DNA of 64,000 bases from Sulfopaludibacter sp963835555 (lineage in GTDB: Bacteria > Acidobacteriota > Terriglobia > Bryobacterales > Bryobacteraceae), in NCBI GenBank assembly GCA_963835555.1, contig CAWIGC010000008.1, positions 186,001-250,000 on the forward strand, given 5' to 3'. This document shows, piece by piece, positions 8,063-20,636 of the stretch. The notes beneath the pieces were generated by a model. The model saw nothing but the letters and a program-made list of their open reading frames with translations. It did no database searches and was not told the origin of the DNA. The number at the start of each line of letters is the position of its first letter. The stretch's first letter is position 1. A program made the translations under genes and the position numbers.

Positions 8063-9688
8063 TTATGGCACCCGCGCAAACCACAAATTCCACAGTCGCG
8101 CCCGGTGCAGTTGAATTCCCTGCGGCCGGCCTGCGGAATCGCGGATGAAGTGCAACGACCACGGTCCCACCACGAAGCGGTCCGACCCGATGGCGTCGAG
8201 CGGAATCTTCCATCCGGCACTGGTGGTAATCATCAGGCGCCCCTGCCGGAGCACCAGCGTCCAGCGGGCTCCCGCGTCGGGGCATCGATAGTCGCCCGCC
8301 AGTGCGCCAAGTTGGTCCGCATGCATCGAAACGGGTTCCAGCCGCTGGTACGGTACCGGGAGCGCGCCATCCCACTGCAGCGACATGCGATCGGTCGAGA
8401 GCATGGTGAGCGTCAGGCGGAACCCGCCGTCATCGGTGAAAAGCTGCCGGCGATTGAGCGGATACAGCTTGTATTTTTCCTCCGCCGTATCGATGGTCAT
8501 GCCGTCGATGCCGCTCCAGGCGCGCAGAATCCACCCCTGCCGCGATTCCCAAACGCCATCCAGTTCGGGGAACGGAGTGGTGGGATAGTCCACGCCGGCG
8601 GCGCCCCTGCGAGGCTTGAGGTGTCCGGTCAGATAAATGGCGGCGATGCGGCGGTTCAGACCGGGGGCATCGGCGTCCCCGCGATTGCACAGGAAAATGC
8701 TGGAAAGCCGGTAGCCGGGAAACTGGGTAAAATCGGCCCGATACCCGGGGAGCAGGCCGTCGTGGCTCACCACGCGCGCGCCCCGGTAACGGCCCACGGA
8801 AAGCCCCGCGGCATACCCTACCGGCCCGCCCGAGCGCAGGCGTCCGCTGGTCTCCATGAAGGCGATGAACCGGTTCCCGCCCACCCTCCCGGTGTACAGG
8901 TTTTGATCCCACAGCCGCAGGTCTTCCAATGTAGTGCGCACGCCGCCGTCTCCATTCGTCAACGGTGGCGGCCCCGCCTTGCGAAACTGCGCCCCCTGCA
9001 GGCTGTAGCCCAGCGCGCGAACTCCGGCGGCCGCGGTTCCCCCATGAAATGAAGTGTGGGTCATGCCCAGCGGCCGGAAGAGATGCTCCTCCGCGAAGGC
9101 GGACAGCGATTCGCCGCTGGTGCGCTCCACAATCAGCCCCAGCAGGAAGTAATCGGTATTGGTGTACTCGTAGTCCGTTCCCGGTGGAAAGTTGAGCGCG
9201 CTTTGCGAACGCAGCAATTCCAGGCTCGCGGCGCCATCCAGCGACTCCCGCAGCCGCCCCGCTACCTCCAGTAGCGGATTCAGATCCCGCAGTCCGCTGG
9301 TGTGATGCAGCAGGTCGCTCAACGCGATCCCGCCGGCATATTCGGGCAGCTCGGGGACGAAGCGCCGTACGGAGTCCTCCAGCGCCACCTTGCCGCTCTC
9401 CACCAGAAAGTAGAGCGAGGCGGCCGTGAACTGCTTGCTCACCGAAGCCACCTCGAATTGCGTATCGAGAGTAATCGGCCGGCGCGACTCCACGTCGGCC
9501 AGCCCGAACGCGGCGCTGTACAGCAGCTTGCCCTTCTGGATCACACCCACTACGCAGCCCGGGCCGTCCTTCAGGCGCAACGGGGCGAGCACGTCGTTCA
9601 CCGCATCGGCGCGGTCATCGGCGCGCAACCCGGAGAGCAGCCACGCCGACACAATAATCGCAAGGATCCGCGCCCCTCCGCACGCCAT
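8063..9688 (-). CDS. Secreted serine hydrolase, class C beta-lactamase/PBP family
   Basis: I use the ATG at 9688, which begins a signal peptide (ILAIIVSAWLLSGLRA); the longer reading frame upstream overlaps nuoN and is not credible. The beta-lactamase-like domain shows the catalytic SxxK at about residues 82-85 (ASVSKQFTA) and the Y-x-N motif at 175-177 (YEYTNTDYF). It also has LSDLLHHTSGLRDL, which is typical of the family. The C-terminal ~200 residues form an extra beta-rich domain, as in many acidobacterial serine hydrolases. The protein has 541 aa. Substrate unknown: peptidase, esterase or beta-lactam-like activity are all possible. It lies 20 nt downstream of nuoN on the same strand but is probably not functionally linked to it. 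Confidence 0.88.
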   Translation of the reverse strand: MACGGARILAIIVSAWLLSGLRADDRADAVNDVLAPLRLKDGPGCVVGVIQKGKLLYSAAFGLADVESRRPITLDTQFEVASVSKQFTAASLYFLVESGKVALEDSVRRFVPELPEYAGGIALSDLLHHTSGLRDLNPLLEVAGRLRESLDGAASLELLRSQSALNFPPGTDYEYTNTDYFLLGLIVERTSGESLSAFAEEHLFRPLGMTHTSFHGGTAAAGVRALGYSLQGAQFRKAGPPPLTNGDGGVRTTLEDLRLWDQNLYTGRVGGNRFIAFMETSGRLRSGGPVGYAAGLSVGRYRGARVVSHDGLLPGYRADFTQFPGYRLSSIFLCNRGDADAPGLNRRIAAIYLTGHLKPRRGAAGVDYPTTPFPELDGVWESRQGWILRAWSGIDGMTIDTAEEKYKLYPLNRRQLFTDDGGFRLTLTMLSTDRMSLQWDGALPVPYQRLEPVSMHADQLGALAGDYRCPDAGARWTLVLRQGRLMITTSAGWKIPLDAIGSDRFVVGPWSLHFIRDSAGRPQGIQLHRARLWNLWFARVP

Positions 9689-9708
9689 CCTGCAATTGTA
9701 CTGTGAGT

Positions 9709-11161
9709 CTACTTCAACAGATTTGACGATTTCCCCGCGAAGTCCAGCACCCATCCCGGGAAGATGCCCAGAAACAGCGTGCCCAGCGCCGGTAAAATCA
9801 GCGCCAGGCCCAGCGACGGAGTCAGCGGCTCGATCTCCTTCACCGCCTCTCCCGGCTCGTGCATGTACATCATCACCAGGATGCGCAGGTAGTAATACGC
9901 GGCCACCGCGCTGTTCAGCAGACCCAGCACTGTCAGCCACACCAGGTGCGATTCCAGCGCCGCTTTGAAGATGTAGAACTTGCCGAAGAACCCGCCCGTG
10001 AGCGGTACGCCGATCAGCGAGAGCAGGAAAATAGTCAGCATCGCCGCGGTCAATGGCTGCTTCTGCGCGAGCCCCTTGAAGCTTTCAATGTCCTGGTACT
10101 TCTCCCCGCGTCCCGATAGGTGACTGACTACGGCAAACGCGCCTACGTTCATGAAGGCATAGCCGGCCAGGTAGAACATGGCCGCGGCCGTGCCCACATC
10201 GCTTTGCGCCGTGAGCGCCACCAGCACGTATCCGGCATGAGCGATGGAACTGTAGGCCAGCATGCGCTTCACGTTGGTCTGCAGCAGGGCCGCGAAGTTG
10301 CCGATCGTCATGGAAAGCAGCGCGCAGACCCATACCAACGGCACCCAGCCGCCGGCAATCGGCTCGAACGCCGTCATGAAGATGCGCAGGAAGACGGCGA
10401 AGGCGGCAGCCTTGGGTCCCGCGGAAAGAAAGGCGCTTACCGGCGTGGGAGCGCCCTGATAGACGTCCGGCGCCCAGATCTGGAAAGGCGCCGCCGATAC
10501 TTTGAAGGCCAGCCCCACGAACATGATAGCCGCCGCTACCCCGATGAACACCGGCGCCGGCGCGTTCGGCCCCAGGATCACGCCGCGCACCCCCGAAAGA
10601 TTGATGGTGCCCGTCGCGCCGTAAATCAGCGCCACGCCGTACAGGAAGAACGCCGTGGCGAATGAACCCAACAGAAAATATTTGAGCGCCGCTTCGTTGG
10701 CCCGCTTATCGTCGCGCAAATATCCGGCCATCACGTAGCTGGCGATCGAGGAAATCTCCAGTCCGATGAAAATGATAATCAGCTCGTTGGCCGACGCCAT
10801 AATGCACTGTCCGGCCACGGAAAACAACAAAAGCGCGTGGAATTCGCCGGTCTCGGCGTTTTCCCGCTGCAGGAATTTGTACGACGGCAGCACCGTGAGA
10901 ATGCCCACCACCATCACCAGTACGTTGAAAAATGTGGCGAACCCATCCACTATCAACAGGCCGCCGAATGCCGGCCCCTGGTGCGCGTAGCCATACACAG
11001 CGCCGCCGATTCCCGCCAGCAACGCCAGAATGCTGAGATGCCCAAACAGGTTCGACGACCGCTTGTGGATCACCGGGTCCAGCACCATCAGCAGCGTGCC
11101 GGCAATCGTGAGGATCACCTCCGGCAGGAAGCGCGCCATGTCCAGGCTGGAGGCGAAAGAA

Positions 11162-11172
<11 letters not shown>
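9709..11172 (-). CDS. nuoN: NADH-quinone oxidoreductase subunit N
   Basis: This is a complex I membrane antiporter-like subunit of 487 aa, close to the usual length. It shows the proton-translocating core around TPVSAFLSAGPKAAAF, the conserved motif YSSIAHAGYVLVAL and many transmembrane helices. It is the last gene of the nuo cluster and overlaps nuoM by 11 nt (stop of nuoM at 11162). No frameshift is seen. Confidence 0.97.
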
Positions 11173-12693
<1,521 letters not shown>

Positions 12694-12697
<4 letters not shown>

Positions 12698-14547
12698 CGC
12701 AGGCCTCCCAGAAAGAACAGAACCGCGCCGATCACCGTCACCGAACCCAGCAGCACCCAACTGGCATAGCTGCGGATATTGCCCGACTGCATCCTGCGCA
12801 GGATGTCGCCTACGCCGCGCGACAAGGTGCCCACACCGTTGACCATACCGTCGATCAACCCGGCGTCCACCGTCTTCCACAGCACCGCGCGCGATCCGCC
12901 CACCACCGGACGGACCACCGCGGCATCGTAAATCTCGTCCACGAAGTATTTGTTATAAACCAGCGTGTACAGGCCCTTCACGCTATCCGCAAAGGAATCC
13001 GCCATCGAGGGCTTGAGCACGTACATCAGGTACGCCAGCGCAATTCCGCCCAATCCAAAGGCTACCGAGATGGCCATCAGGGTCGAATCTTCGGGCACTT
13101 CGCCGGTGGGAAAGAATTTGTCCAGGAACAGCGGTACCTTGATAAACCCGCCGCCCAGCGAAAGCGCCGCCAGCACGACCAGCGGCAGATACATCACCGG
13201 AGGCGATTCGTGCGGATGCTCGTGGCCGCGATAGGTGCCGAAGAACGCCAGGAACATGGCACGGAAAACGTAGAAGGCCGTCATGCCCGCCGTCACCGCG
13301 CCCAGCCAGAACATCCAGGGCGCGTAGCCGTGCGCCGCAATCAGGATGGCATCCTTGCTGAAAAATCCGGAGGTGAACGGAAAACCCGAAATGGCCAGCG
13401 CCGCGCACATCATGCTCCCGAACGTCCACGGGATCTTCTTCCGCAGGCCGCCCATATTGCGCAGGTCCTGCTCACCCGATAGCGCGTGAATCACGCTGCC
13501 CGAACCCAGGAACAACAGGGCTTTGAAGAACGCGTGCGTCATCAGGTGGTAGATGCCCGCCGAAAACGCGCCGCAGCCCACGCCCACGAACATATATCCA
13601 AGCTGGGACACCGTGGAGTACGCGAACACTTTCTTGATATCGTTCTGCGCCAGCCCGATGGTCGCCGCGAAAAACGCTGTCGCGATCCCGATCAGCGCGA
13701 TCGCGTGCATGGCCTGGGGTGCATGCACATAGATGGGCCAGGAGCGGGCGCACATGTAAACGCCGGCGGTCACCATGGTGGCCGCGTGAATCAGGGCCGA
13801 GACCGGCGTCGGACCGGCCATGGCGTCCGGCAGCCACACGTACAACGGAAGCTGAGCCGATTTTCCGCACGCGCCTACCAGCAAGAGCAGACCGATGGTG
13901 GTGAGCGTCGCTTCGCTGGCCCCCGGAGCCTGCTGGAACACCGTGGCGAAATTCACGGAATGGAAGGTCACCATGATCAGGAAGATCGCCAGTGAAAATC
14001 CGAAGTCGCCAATGCGGTTGACGATGAATGCCTTGTTCCCTGCGTTGGTGGCGAACTTCTTATCGAAGTAAAAACCGATCAGCAGATAGCTGCACAGACC
14101 CACGCCCTCCCACCCCACGAACAGCAGCAGGAAGTTCGCCGCCAGTACCAGGGTGAGCATGAAAAACATGAACAGGTTGAGATACGCGAAGAAGCGGTAA
14201 TACCCGCCGAAATTCGGGCCGTGCTCGTGCGCCATGTAGCCGATCGAGTAAATATGGATCAGCGAACCGATACCCGTGACCACCATGAGCATCACCACGG
14301 TCAGGCGGTCCACTGCCATGTCGCAGCCGATATTCACGAAGCCGCTCTGAATCCACGTGAAATAATGTTCGGTGTACGCGCTGTTCAAATCGCCCAGCGC
14401 CAGGATTACCCGCAGCGCCCAGGCGAACGCAAGCACCACGCTGCCAACGGCAACGGCGCTGACCAGGCCTTTGGAAAACCGGCGTCCAAACGCGCCGTTA
14501 ATAAAGAAACCCGCCAGCGGCAATATAGGAATGAGCCAGAGTTGCAT
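12694..14547 (-). CDS. nuoL: NADH-quinone oxidoreductase subunit L
   Basis: The protein has 617 aa with about 16 transmembrane segments. It shows the canonical core DAMAGPTPVSALIHAATMV, the preceding VGACGKSAQLPLYVWLP and the C-terminal lateral helix region expected of NuoL. It is the distal proton-pumping subunit of complex I. Intact. A 150-nt repeat-bearing gap separates it from nuoK. Confidence 0.97.
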
Positions 14548-14697
14548 CTAATGTGTCCAGGGGCCGGGGGCCAGCGGCCGGGGGCCAGGGTTGCATTTCA
14601 CCGTTCTCGTAGCCATTCTCAACCGAAACTTTCTCCCTTGTCTCTTCTTCTCCGCGTCTTCCTCCGCGCCTCTGCGACTCCGCGGTGAATTTCCATC
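14548..14697. repeat. nuoK-nuoL spacer with GGGGCC-rich and CTCCGCG-type dispersed repeats
   Basis: The spacer is unusual in a cluster whose other genes overlap or abut. It contains two tandem copies of GGCCGGGGGCCAG around 14560-14590. These are followed by a CTCCGCGTCTTCC, CTCCGCGCCTCTGCG, ACTCCGCGGTGAA series at about 14649-14692. Both resemble dispersed non-coding repeats known from many soil bacterial genomes. No ORF with family features lies here. Confidence 0.6.
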
Positions 14698-15006
14698 TCA
14701 GTTCTTCATCGAATTGACATCGTCGATATTCAGCGTGGAGCGGTTCTTGAATACCGTCAGGATAATCGCCAGCCCCACTGTCGCTTCCGCCGCCGCCACC
14801 ACCATCACGAAAAATGCGAACAGGTGTCCGTTCACCTGCTTCAACTGATAAGCGAAAGTGATGAAGGTCAGGTTGACGGCGTTCAGCATCAGCTCGATGG
14901 ACATGAATACCGTGATGATGTTACGCCGGAACAGAAACCCGCTCACGCCAAGTACGAACAGTATCGCGCTCAACGTCAGAAACCACGAAACCGGAACCTC
15001 AGCCAT
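14698..15006 (-). CDS. nuoK: NADH-quinone oxidoreductase subunit K
   Basis: The protein has 102 aa and three transmembrane helices. It has the conserved second helix SIELMLNAVNLTFITFA with its functional Glu, and a third helix containing VAAAEATVGLAIILTVF with the second conserved Glu. It directly follows nuoJ with no gap. Membrane-arm subunit of complex I. Confidence 0.97.
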   Translation of the reverse strand: MAEVPVSWFLTLSAILFVLGVSGFLFRRNIITVFMSIELMLNAVNLTFITFAYQLKQVNGHLFAFFVMVVAAAEATVGLAIILTVFKNRSTLNIDDVNSMKN

Positions 15007-15504
15007 CTAGTCCAGCTCCTTTCGCGCCAGCACAATGGCGCCCACAATGGCGATCAGAATCAGGATGGAAGTGATTTCGAACGGCAGCAGGTAGGTGGTG
15101 AACAGCGCCCGCCCGATGGCCAGCGCCGAGCCGCCGCGAAAGCCTCCGAAATGTACCGTGCTCCGCGGGTACAGCCGCTGCACAAAGAAAGCCAGCACGC
15201 CCAGCAGCGCGATCAGTAACGGCACGCCCAGCACCTGCACCATCAGCGAGCGGCCCTTGCGAACCTCCGTTCCGGCGTTCAGCAGCATGATCACAAAAAT
15301 GAACAGCACCATGACCGCGCCGGCATACACAATCACCTGCGCGGCCGCGATGAACTCCGCGCCCAGCAGCAGATACAGAATCGCCAGCGAGCCCATCACG
15401 CCGATCAGCGAGACAGCGCTCGAAATCGGATGCGTTTGCACCACCACGTTAATGGCGCAGACCACGGCGATAATCGCGAAAACCAGAAAGAGAATGACGT
15501 CCAT
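15007..15504 (-). CDS. nuoJ: NADH-quinone oxidoreductase subunit J
   Basis: The protein has 165 aa, five predicted transmembrane segments, and the ND6-like core SLIGVMGSLAILYLLLGAEF followed by QVIVYAGAVMVLFIFVIMLL. It ends two nucleotides from the nuoK start and begins one nucleotide after nuoH ends. That tight junction leaves no room for nuoI, which in most bacterial operons lies between nuoH and nuoJ. Confidence 0.97.
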   Translation of the reverse strand: MDVILFLVFAIIAVVCAINVVVQTHPISSAVSLIGVMGSLAILYLLLGAEFIAAAQVIVYAGAVMVLFIFVIMLLNAGTEVRKGRSLMVQVLGVPLLIALLGVLAFFVQRLYPRSTVHFGGFRGGSALAIGRALFTTYLLPFEITSILILIAIVGAIVLARKELD

Positions 15505-15505
15505 T

Positions 15506-16690
15506 TCACGAAAACCAGGCGACCAGGAAGCCGGTCACCAGCAGATTCAACATGGCTACCGGGAAAAGAAATTTCCAGGTGAAGCCCATCAGTTGGTCGT
15601 AGCGGAAGCGCGGCAGCGTGCCGCGAATCCACATAAAGGCGAACAGAATCGCGCCCGTTTTGGCGCAGAACCAGAACAGCGGCAGCAGCCACGCCTGCAC
15701 GATCGGCAGCAGAAAGATTCCGGCGACGATCAGGAAAATCACTCCGAACGCGGGGAGCGTGTACTTATCGCGTTTGCGCGAATAATTCACTCCGTGATAC
15801 AACGCGATCAATCCGGCGATGGCGAAAATCGCCGGCGGCGCCAGCGACGACCCGTATGCGGCCGGCCACGGCGCCATCCAGCCGCCCAGAAACAGCAGCG
15901 TGGCCATGCAGCTTACCGTGATCATATTGGCGTATTCGGCCATGAAAAACGAGGCGAACTTCATGCTGCTGTATTCGGTGTGGAAGCCCGCCACCAGCTC
16001 GTTTTCCGCCTCCGGCAAATCGAACGGCACGCGATTGGTTTCGGCAAACGCGGCAATCAGAAAAATAAGGAAGCTGAAGATTTGCGGGAAAGGTCCGTGC
16101 AGCACGTTCCACTGCAAAATGCCCCCTGCCTGCTTCTCCACCAGCGTCCGCAAGCTCAACGTATTGGAAATCAGCAGCGGCGCGGCAATGGCCAGCGAAA
16201 GCGGCAGTTCGTAGCTGATCATCTGCGCCGAACTGCGCAGCCCGCCCAGCAGCGAGTATTTGTTGTTGGATGCCCAGCCGGCCAGCGCGATCCCGTAAAC
16301 GCCCATCGAAGAAACCGCCAGCACGAACACCACCCCGATATTCAAATCCGTGAGTTGCATCAGCGTGGAGTAGCCGGCCACTTTGATCTCCGGGCCGAAC
16401 GGGATCACCGAAATCGAAAGCAGCGCCATGGTGATGGCCAGAAACGGCGCCGCCAGGTACAACGGTTTATTTACGTAAGGTGGCACCAGGTCTTCCTTGG
16501 TGACCAGCTTGATCACGTCCGCCAGCGGCTGCAACAATCCATGCGGGCCTACGCGATAAGGCCCCGGACGCACCTGGATGTGGGCGATCACTTTTCGCTC
16601 CACCCACTGCAGGTACGCCAGGGTGGTCATGAGAACGGCAAAGACCACCAGCACCTTGATCAGGGTGATGACCACGAACGAATCTATCAT
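15506..16690 (-). CDS. nuoH: NADH-quinone oxidoreductase subunit H
   Basis: The protein has 394 aa, longer than the roughly 325 aa of E. coli NuoH. The quinone-chamber loop WVERKVIAHIQVRPGP, then RVGPHGLLQPLADVIKL, is present. The acidic loop AETNRVPFDLPEAENELVAG, then FHTEYSSMKFA, is also conserved. It anchors the peripheral arm and forms part of the quinone site with NuoB and NuoD. Its ATG overlaps the nuoG stop (TAATG). Confidence 0.97.
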   Translation of the reverse strand: MIDSFVVITLIKVLVVFAVLMTTLAYLQWVERKVIAHIQVRPGPYRVGPHGLLQPLADVIKLVTKEDLVPPYVNKPLYLAAPFLAITMALLSISVIPFGPEIKVAGYSTLMQLTDLNIGVVFVLAVSSMGVYGIALAGWASNNKYSLLGGLRSSAQMISYELPLSLAIAAPLLISNTLSLRTLVEKQAGGILQWNVLHGPFPQIFSFLIFLIAAFAETNRVPFDLPEAENELVAGFHTEYSSMKFASFFMAEYANMITVSCMATLLFLGGWMAPWPAAYGSSLAPPAIFAIAGLIALYHGVNYSRKRDKYTLPAFGVIFLIVAGIFLLPIVQAWLLPLFWFCAKTGAILFAFMWIRGTLPRFRYDQLMGFTWKFLFPVAMLNLLVTGFLVAWFS

Positions 16691-18825
16691 TAGCGGCTCA
16701 AACGGCTTTCTAAAACTGTGTGTAGAACCTTAGAATAGCGCCCGAGCGTGCCGGACGCGAATAGCCCATTGTGGTCGGAATGCACCAGATCGGGCCGGAG
16801 TTCCACCGGCACGCGCCCGTTTACAGGGGCCGTCTGTGCAGCTCCGCCGGTGGCAATCACCGGAGTCGGAACTTCATACCCTCGAACATTCTTGCGAATC
16901 TCGTCGAATACCGCGTCGGGGATCCACGGCCCCAGCGCCCCGGCCACGCCCATTTCGCGCGCGATGAATCCCATGATTTCCAGGTCCGGCTTGGCGCCCA
17001 TGGTGTTGATGGCGCGCTTGAGCTTCTGCACCTCGCCGGTCACGTTCGTTACGGTGCCGTTCTTTTCGTACGCGGAAGCCGCCGGCAGCACCACGTCGGC
17101 CAGGGCCGCGGTCTCGGTGAGGAACATATCCTGAACCACCAGGAATCCGGCCTTGCGGGCCGCGCCGCCCTTGAATGGATTGGCGCCCACCACCCACAAT
17201 GCGCTCAACTCCGCCGCCAGCATTTCTTCCAGATGCATGCCCGCCTGCCCCGAAGCCTTGTAGCCCGGCAGCAGTTCCGGCGACAGCCCCATGTCGATGG
17301 CGCCGCGCGAATTGGAATAATCCACCAGCGCGATATACTTCACCGGAATGCCCAGCGATTCGCCGAACTCCACCAGCTTGTGTACGTCGCCGCCCTTGAA
17401 CGAATCGTCGAACAGCATCACCAGCTCCGGCTCGGCCTTCAGCTTGTCGCGCAGTTGTTCCAGCGCCGCCAGGTAGTCCGCCGCCGATGCCCTGCCTTGC
17501 GGATGGGCGAAGCGGGAAGGGTCGCTCGTTTCCGCCGCGGTCCCGGCGCGCACGCTCGCCACGGCATACTTGTCTTCCCGGACCGTGCCCGCCGAGATGG
17601 CGTATACGTGCGCCTGATGATGCCGCCAGTTGGCCCGGATCTGGTTGGAGAGCAGCGGATGCTCCGTGGCAAGATCGGCGCCCAGCACCACCACGGCCTT
17701 GCGCTCGTACAGGTCGGCCACGGTGGCCAGTTTGCCGGTCTTGCCGCTCAGCGCGTCCACCAGCGCCACTACGTCGCCGGTGCGGTGGTGATCGATGTGG
17801 TTGGTGCGCAGCACCTCGCGCGCGAACTTCTGCAGATAAAAATTCTCTTCGTTGCTGGTGTGGTTGCTGCCGATCACGCCGAAGCTGCCGCCATCCGCCA
17901 GCACCTTGTTGAAGCGCTTCGCCACCTGCAGCAGCGCCTCGCTCCAGGAAACTTCTTCCAGCTTGCCGTTCACCCGCGCCAGCGGCGCCTGCAAGCGCTC
18001 GCCGGATGGTCGTAGAAATCGAACGCGTAGCGGCCCTTGATGCACAGGAATTCGCCGTTGATCCCGGAATGGTCGCGATTGTTGCCGCGAATGATGCGGT
18101 CGTTGCGCGTGCCTAGCGTGGTCTTGCAGCCATCCGCGCAGTGCGTGCAGATGGTGCCCACGTGCGTCATTTCCCAGGGCCGCGTCTGGTAGCGGTAGGT
18201 GCCGCTGGTCAGCGCGCCCACCGGGCAGATGTCGATGCAGGCGCCGCACTCGTCGCACTCCAGATGGTCGCCCGTGATTGGGAGCGATCTCGCGAAACCA
18301 CGCCGCGGTTGATCACGCCCAGCGCGCCCACGCCCATGCCTTCATTGCAGACGCGGACGCAGCGGAAACACAGGATGCAGCGCGGCGCATCGAAAAACAC
18401 CACCGGCGAATACTGTTTTTCCGGCGTGTGAATCTTCGTCTTCGTTGTAGCGGCTCTCTCCCGCGCCGTAGCGGAACGTCATGTCCTGCAGTTCGCACTC
18501 GCCGCCCTTGTCGCACACCGGGCAATCCAGCGGATGGTTGGTCAGCAGGAATTCCAGCATGCCTTTGCGCGCCGCCGCCACCTGCGGCGTCTCGGTCCGG
18601 ACCACCATGCCCTCGGCCACCGGGAGCGTGCATGCCGTCATCAGCTTCGGCATCTTCTCCACTTCCACCAGGCACATGCGGCAGGCGGCCTGCAGCGAAA
18701 GCCCCTCGTAGTAGCAGAACGCCGGAATCTCGATGCCCTACCGTTTTGGCGGCATCGATCACCAGCGTCCCCGGGGCAGCCTGCACCTCCCGGCCGTCAA
18801 TCGTCAGTTTTACCAGGTCAGCCAT
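16690..18825 (-). CDS. nuoG: NADH-quinone oxidoreductase subunit G, frameshifted
   Basis: The ATG at 18825 gives MADLVKLTIDGREV, the start of the N-terminal [2Fe-2S] ferredoxin domain. Iron-sulfur motifs follow: QAACRMCLVEVEKMPKLMTAC; the His-Cys segment HPLDCPVCDKGGECELQD; CILCFRCVRVCNEGMG; and CDECGACIDICPVGAL. After these comes a molybdopterin-oxidoreductase-like domain (ICTHCADGCKTTLGTRNDRI, then IKGRYAF). The reading frame breaks near 18735, 18430, 18290 and 18010. The length is about 711 codons, within the range of the shorter NuoG forms. It carries electrons from NuoE/F toward NuoI. Confidence 0.92.
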
Positions 18826-20147
18826 TACAGCCGTCACCATGTGATTCGCGTGCTCGTAGGGGCACGGCTTGCCATCCAGATGCTCTTCGAATTCGTGCCG
18901 GAACTTCTCCACGATCGAAATCGTCGGCATGGCCGCCGCATCGCCCAGCGGGCAGAAGGTGCGGCCCAGCATGTTCTTCGCCAGATGTCGCCAATCAGGT
19001 GGATATCGCTTCGCGTGCCCTGGCCGTCGTGGAAGCGGTGCAGGATCTTGCGCAGCCAGGTGGTGCCTTCGCGGCACGGGATGCACCAGCCGCAGCTTTC
19101 GTGCGCGTAGAACCGCATGATGCGCAGCGCCGCCTTCACCATGCACGTGTCTTCGTCCATGATGATCACGCCGCCCGACCCGAGCATGGTCTTGCGCTGC
19201 GCCATGGAATCGTAATCCATGGTGGCGCCTTCCACTTCCGCCGCCGTCAGCACCGGGCACGACGATCCGCCCGGAATGAACGCCTTCAACTTCTTGCCGT
19301 TGCGCATGCCGCCGCCCACTTCCTCGATCATCTGCTTCACCGGGAAGCCCAGCTTCAGTTCGTAGACGCCAGGCTTGTTGACGTGGCCGGTGAGGCAGGT
19401 CAGCTTGGTGCCGCCGGCCTTCGGCATTCCCAGCGCCGCGAAGGCCGCGCCGCCATCGCGCAGGATCGCCGGCACCGCGCAGAAGGTCTCCACGTTATTC
19501 AGAATCGTCGGGCACTGGAACGCGCCCGATACCGCCGGAAACGGCGGCCGGATGCGCGGGATGCCGCGCTTGCCTTCGAGCGATTCCAGCAGCGCCGATT
19601 CTTCGCCGCACTCGTAGGCGCCCGCGCCCGTGTGCGTGTACAGATCGAAATCGAAACCCGTGCCCTGGATGTTCTTGCCCAGCCAGCCCTGCGGCGTAGG
19701 CTTCGGCGATGCGCCTTGTCCATGATGTCGATCAGGTAGCGATACTCGCCGCGGATGTAAATGTAGCCCTTGTGCGCGTCCACCGCCAGGCCGGCGATCA
19801 GCACGCCTTCGATCAACTGGTGCGGATCGTTCTCGATCAGCAGCGCGATCCTTGCACGTGCCGGGCTCGCTCTCATCGCCATTGACCACGATGTACTTCG
19901 GCTTGGGCGAGGTGCGCGGCACGAAGCTCCACTTCATGCCCGTGGGAAAACCCGCGCCGCCGCGGCCGCGCAGATTGGAAGCCTTGACTTCCTCGATGAT
20001 CTGCTCCGGCGTCATCTTCGCCGCCTTGAGGAATGCCTGGTAGCCGTCGGTCTGCCAGATAGGTACTCGATGGAGCGCCGAATTCGGCAGACCGAAGCGG
20101 CGCGTCAGCACCTTGGTTTCGAGCGGACTGGGTTCGTTGTACAGCAT
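18826..20147 (-). CDS. nuoF: NADH-quinone oxidoreductase subunit F, frameshifted
   Basis: This is the FMN- and NADH-binding subunit. Visible motifs are SNLRGRGGAGFPTGMKWSFV, YIVVNGDESEPGT, AYECGEESALLESLEG and the N3-cluster region ESCGWCIPCREGTTWL with TFCPLGDAAAMPTIS. Breaks occur near 19850, 19700 and 18985. No stop can be placed with confidence: after PYEHANHMVTAV the restored frame runs straight into the nuoG ATG, so the end given is simply the nuoG boundary. The start at 20147 lies 4 nt after the nuoE stop. Confidence 0.92.
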
Positions 20148-20151
20148 TCGA

Positions 20152-20636
20152 TTATTGCTTCTTCCTCAAGCCGTCCAGAAGCTGGTCCAGTTTTTCGGGC
20201 GTCACATAGTGGTGGAAATCGTAATTCACCTGAATCGCCGGCGCCCACGAGCAGGCGCCCATGCACTCCACTTCTTCCAGCGAAATCTGCCCGTCCGCCG
20301 TCACTTCCTTGTGACCGATGCCCAGCTTCTTGCAGGCGTGCTCCCACAACTTGTCGCCGTCCCACAGCAGGCAGCTGATATTGGTGCAGACCTGGACGTG
20401 GTACTTCCCCAGCGGCTTCTTGTGCAGCATCGAGTAGTACGACAGCACCTCGTTGACCTGCAGCGGAGTCACGCCCACGCGGCGGGCCACTTCCTCGATC
20501 ACTCGTCGGTGAACATGCGCCCAGTTCGTCCTGCGCGTAGAGCAGCATGGGGATCATCGCCGAGCGCTGGCGCCCCGGCGGATAGCTCGTCAGGAACTTT
20601 GGCGAACCTCGCTTCCAGTTCTGGTGAAAAAGTCAT
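20152..20636 (-). CDS. nuoE: NADH-quinone oxidoreductase subunit E, frameshifted
   Basis: The ATG at 20636 directly abuts the nuoD stop. The restored sequence reads TFSPELEARFAK, then LTSYPPGRQRSAMIPMLLYA, then FTDEVIEEVARRVGV, matching NuoE; breaks are near 20597 and 20512. The thioredoxin-like [2Fe-2S] domain shows VQVCTNISCLLWDGD and EVECMGACSWAPAIQVN, giving the four cysteines of cluster N1a. It ends DGLRKKQ. Part of the NADH dehydrogenase module with NuoF and NuoG. Confidence 0.93.

Noticed and set aside
8063..9940. The long 625-aa form of the serine hydrolase starting at 9940
   Set aside because: The extra 84 residues lie in nuoN and are low-complexity; the ATG at 9688 begins a proper signal peptide.
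15490..15520. A hidden nuoI between nuoH and nuoJ
   Set aside because: The two genes are separated by a single nucleotide, so there is no room.
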